This document shows positions 63,936 to 64,000 of a stretch of DNA of 64,000 bases, in pieces; positions within the stretch are counted from its first letter, which is position 1, and the number at the start of each line of letters is the position of its first letter. Location of the stretch: the NCBI RefSeq assembly GCF_017309075.1, contig NZ_JAEMGS010000001.1, positions 248,001 to 312,000 of the forward strand, written 5' to 3'. A program made the position numbers and the translations under genes. The notes under the pieces were generated by a model, which worked only from the letters and a program-made list of their open reading frames with translations, made no database searches and was not told the DNA's origin. Source of the DNA: Motiliproteus sp. SC1-56. Lineage in GTDB: Bacteria > Pseudomonadota > Gammaproteobacteria > Pseudomonadales > Balneatricaceae.

Positions 63936-64000
63936 GGTTCATCCCTGAATAGAAAGGCGAGGGGCGAGAAGAGGGCCCCGATACGGCGTAATAATAGTTC

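Overview
The window is a stretch of high-GC chromosome from a motile, marine-type gammaproteobacterium near the Oceanospirillales/Pseudomonas-Marinobacter group. Evidence for this is several conserved neighbourhoods known from Pseudomonas (crc divergent from pyrE; hisBHAF divergent from asmA-mutY-yggX; gmk-rpoZ-spoT-ridA), two TRAP transporters, a che cluster in Che2-like order, and many signalling genes. No rRNA, tRNA, CRISPR array, IS element or prophage was recognised. The taxonomic call is inference from gene content and order.

Layout. 1-3.6 kb: the 3' part of an Aer-like chemoreceptor, a small isoprenylcysteine-methyltransferase-like membrane protein, and a cysteine synthase fused to a glutaredoxin. 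3.7-14.9 kb: a coherent catabolic block on the + strand, consisting of a periplasmic binding protein, a LysR regulator, a DUF1445 (D-glutamate cyclase/hydro-lyase-like) protein, TRAP dctPQM, pxpABC (5-oxoprolinase) and an N-terminally short NAD-glutamate dehydrogenase. It reads as an uptake-to-central-metabolism route for pyroglutamate: import, ring opening to glutamate, oxidation to 2-oxoglutarate. 15.2-18.3 kb: two small lipoproteins (NlpC/P60; MCE-like), an NADP-dependent oxidoreductase and a diverged inorganic-pyrophosphatase-fold protein. 18.4-28.2 kb: housekeeping genes: crc, pyrE, a KAS III enzyme, hisFAHB, asmA-like, mutY, yggX.

28.2-31.4 kb: a large membrane-anchored hydrolase-like protein and a lipoprotein. 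31.5-50.1 kb: a dicarboxylate-sensing and transport region in which the sensor kinase dctB and the sigma-54 response regulator dctD are separated by a complete chemotaxis cluster (MCP, cheY, STAS, cheA, MCP, cheW, cheR, cheD, cheB), a degenerate HD-GYP protein and a bacteriohemerythrin. dctD is followed by a near-consensus sigma-54 promoter and dctPQM. 50.1-51.8 kb: a short, compositionally different island with an HNH endonuclease carrying a possible SRA-like N-terminus, plus a carboxymuconolactone-decarboxylase-family gene. 51.9-64 kb: FKBP isomerase, ABC-F protein YheS, HDOD protein, gamma-glutamyltransferase, ridA-spoT-rpoZ-gmk, and a diguanylate cyclase with a periplasmic binding-protein-like sensor.

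Strongest leads: the pyroglutamate cassette with its shortened glutamate dehydrogenase; the split dctB/dctD pair flanking a chemotaxis cluster; the SRA-HNH candidate; the cysteine synthase-glutaredoxin fusion; the pyrophosphatase-fold protein with partly replaced catalytic residues; and an MCP whose sensor domain is an internal duplication.
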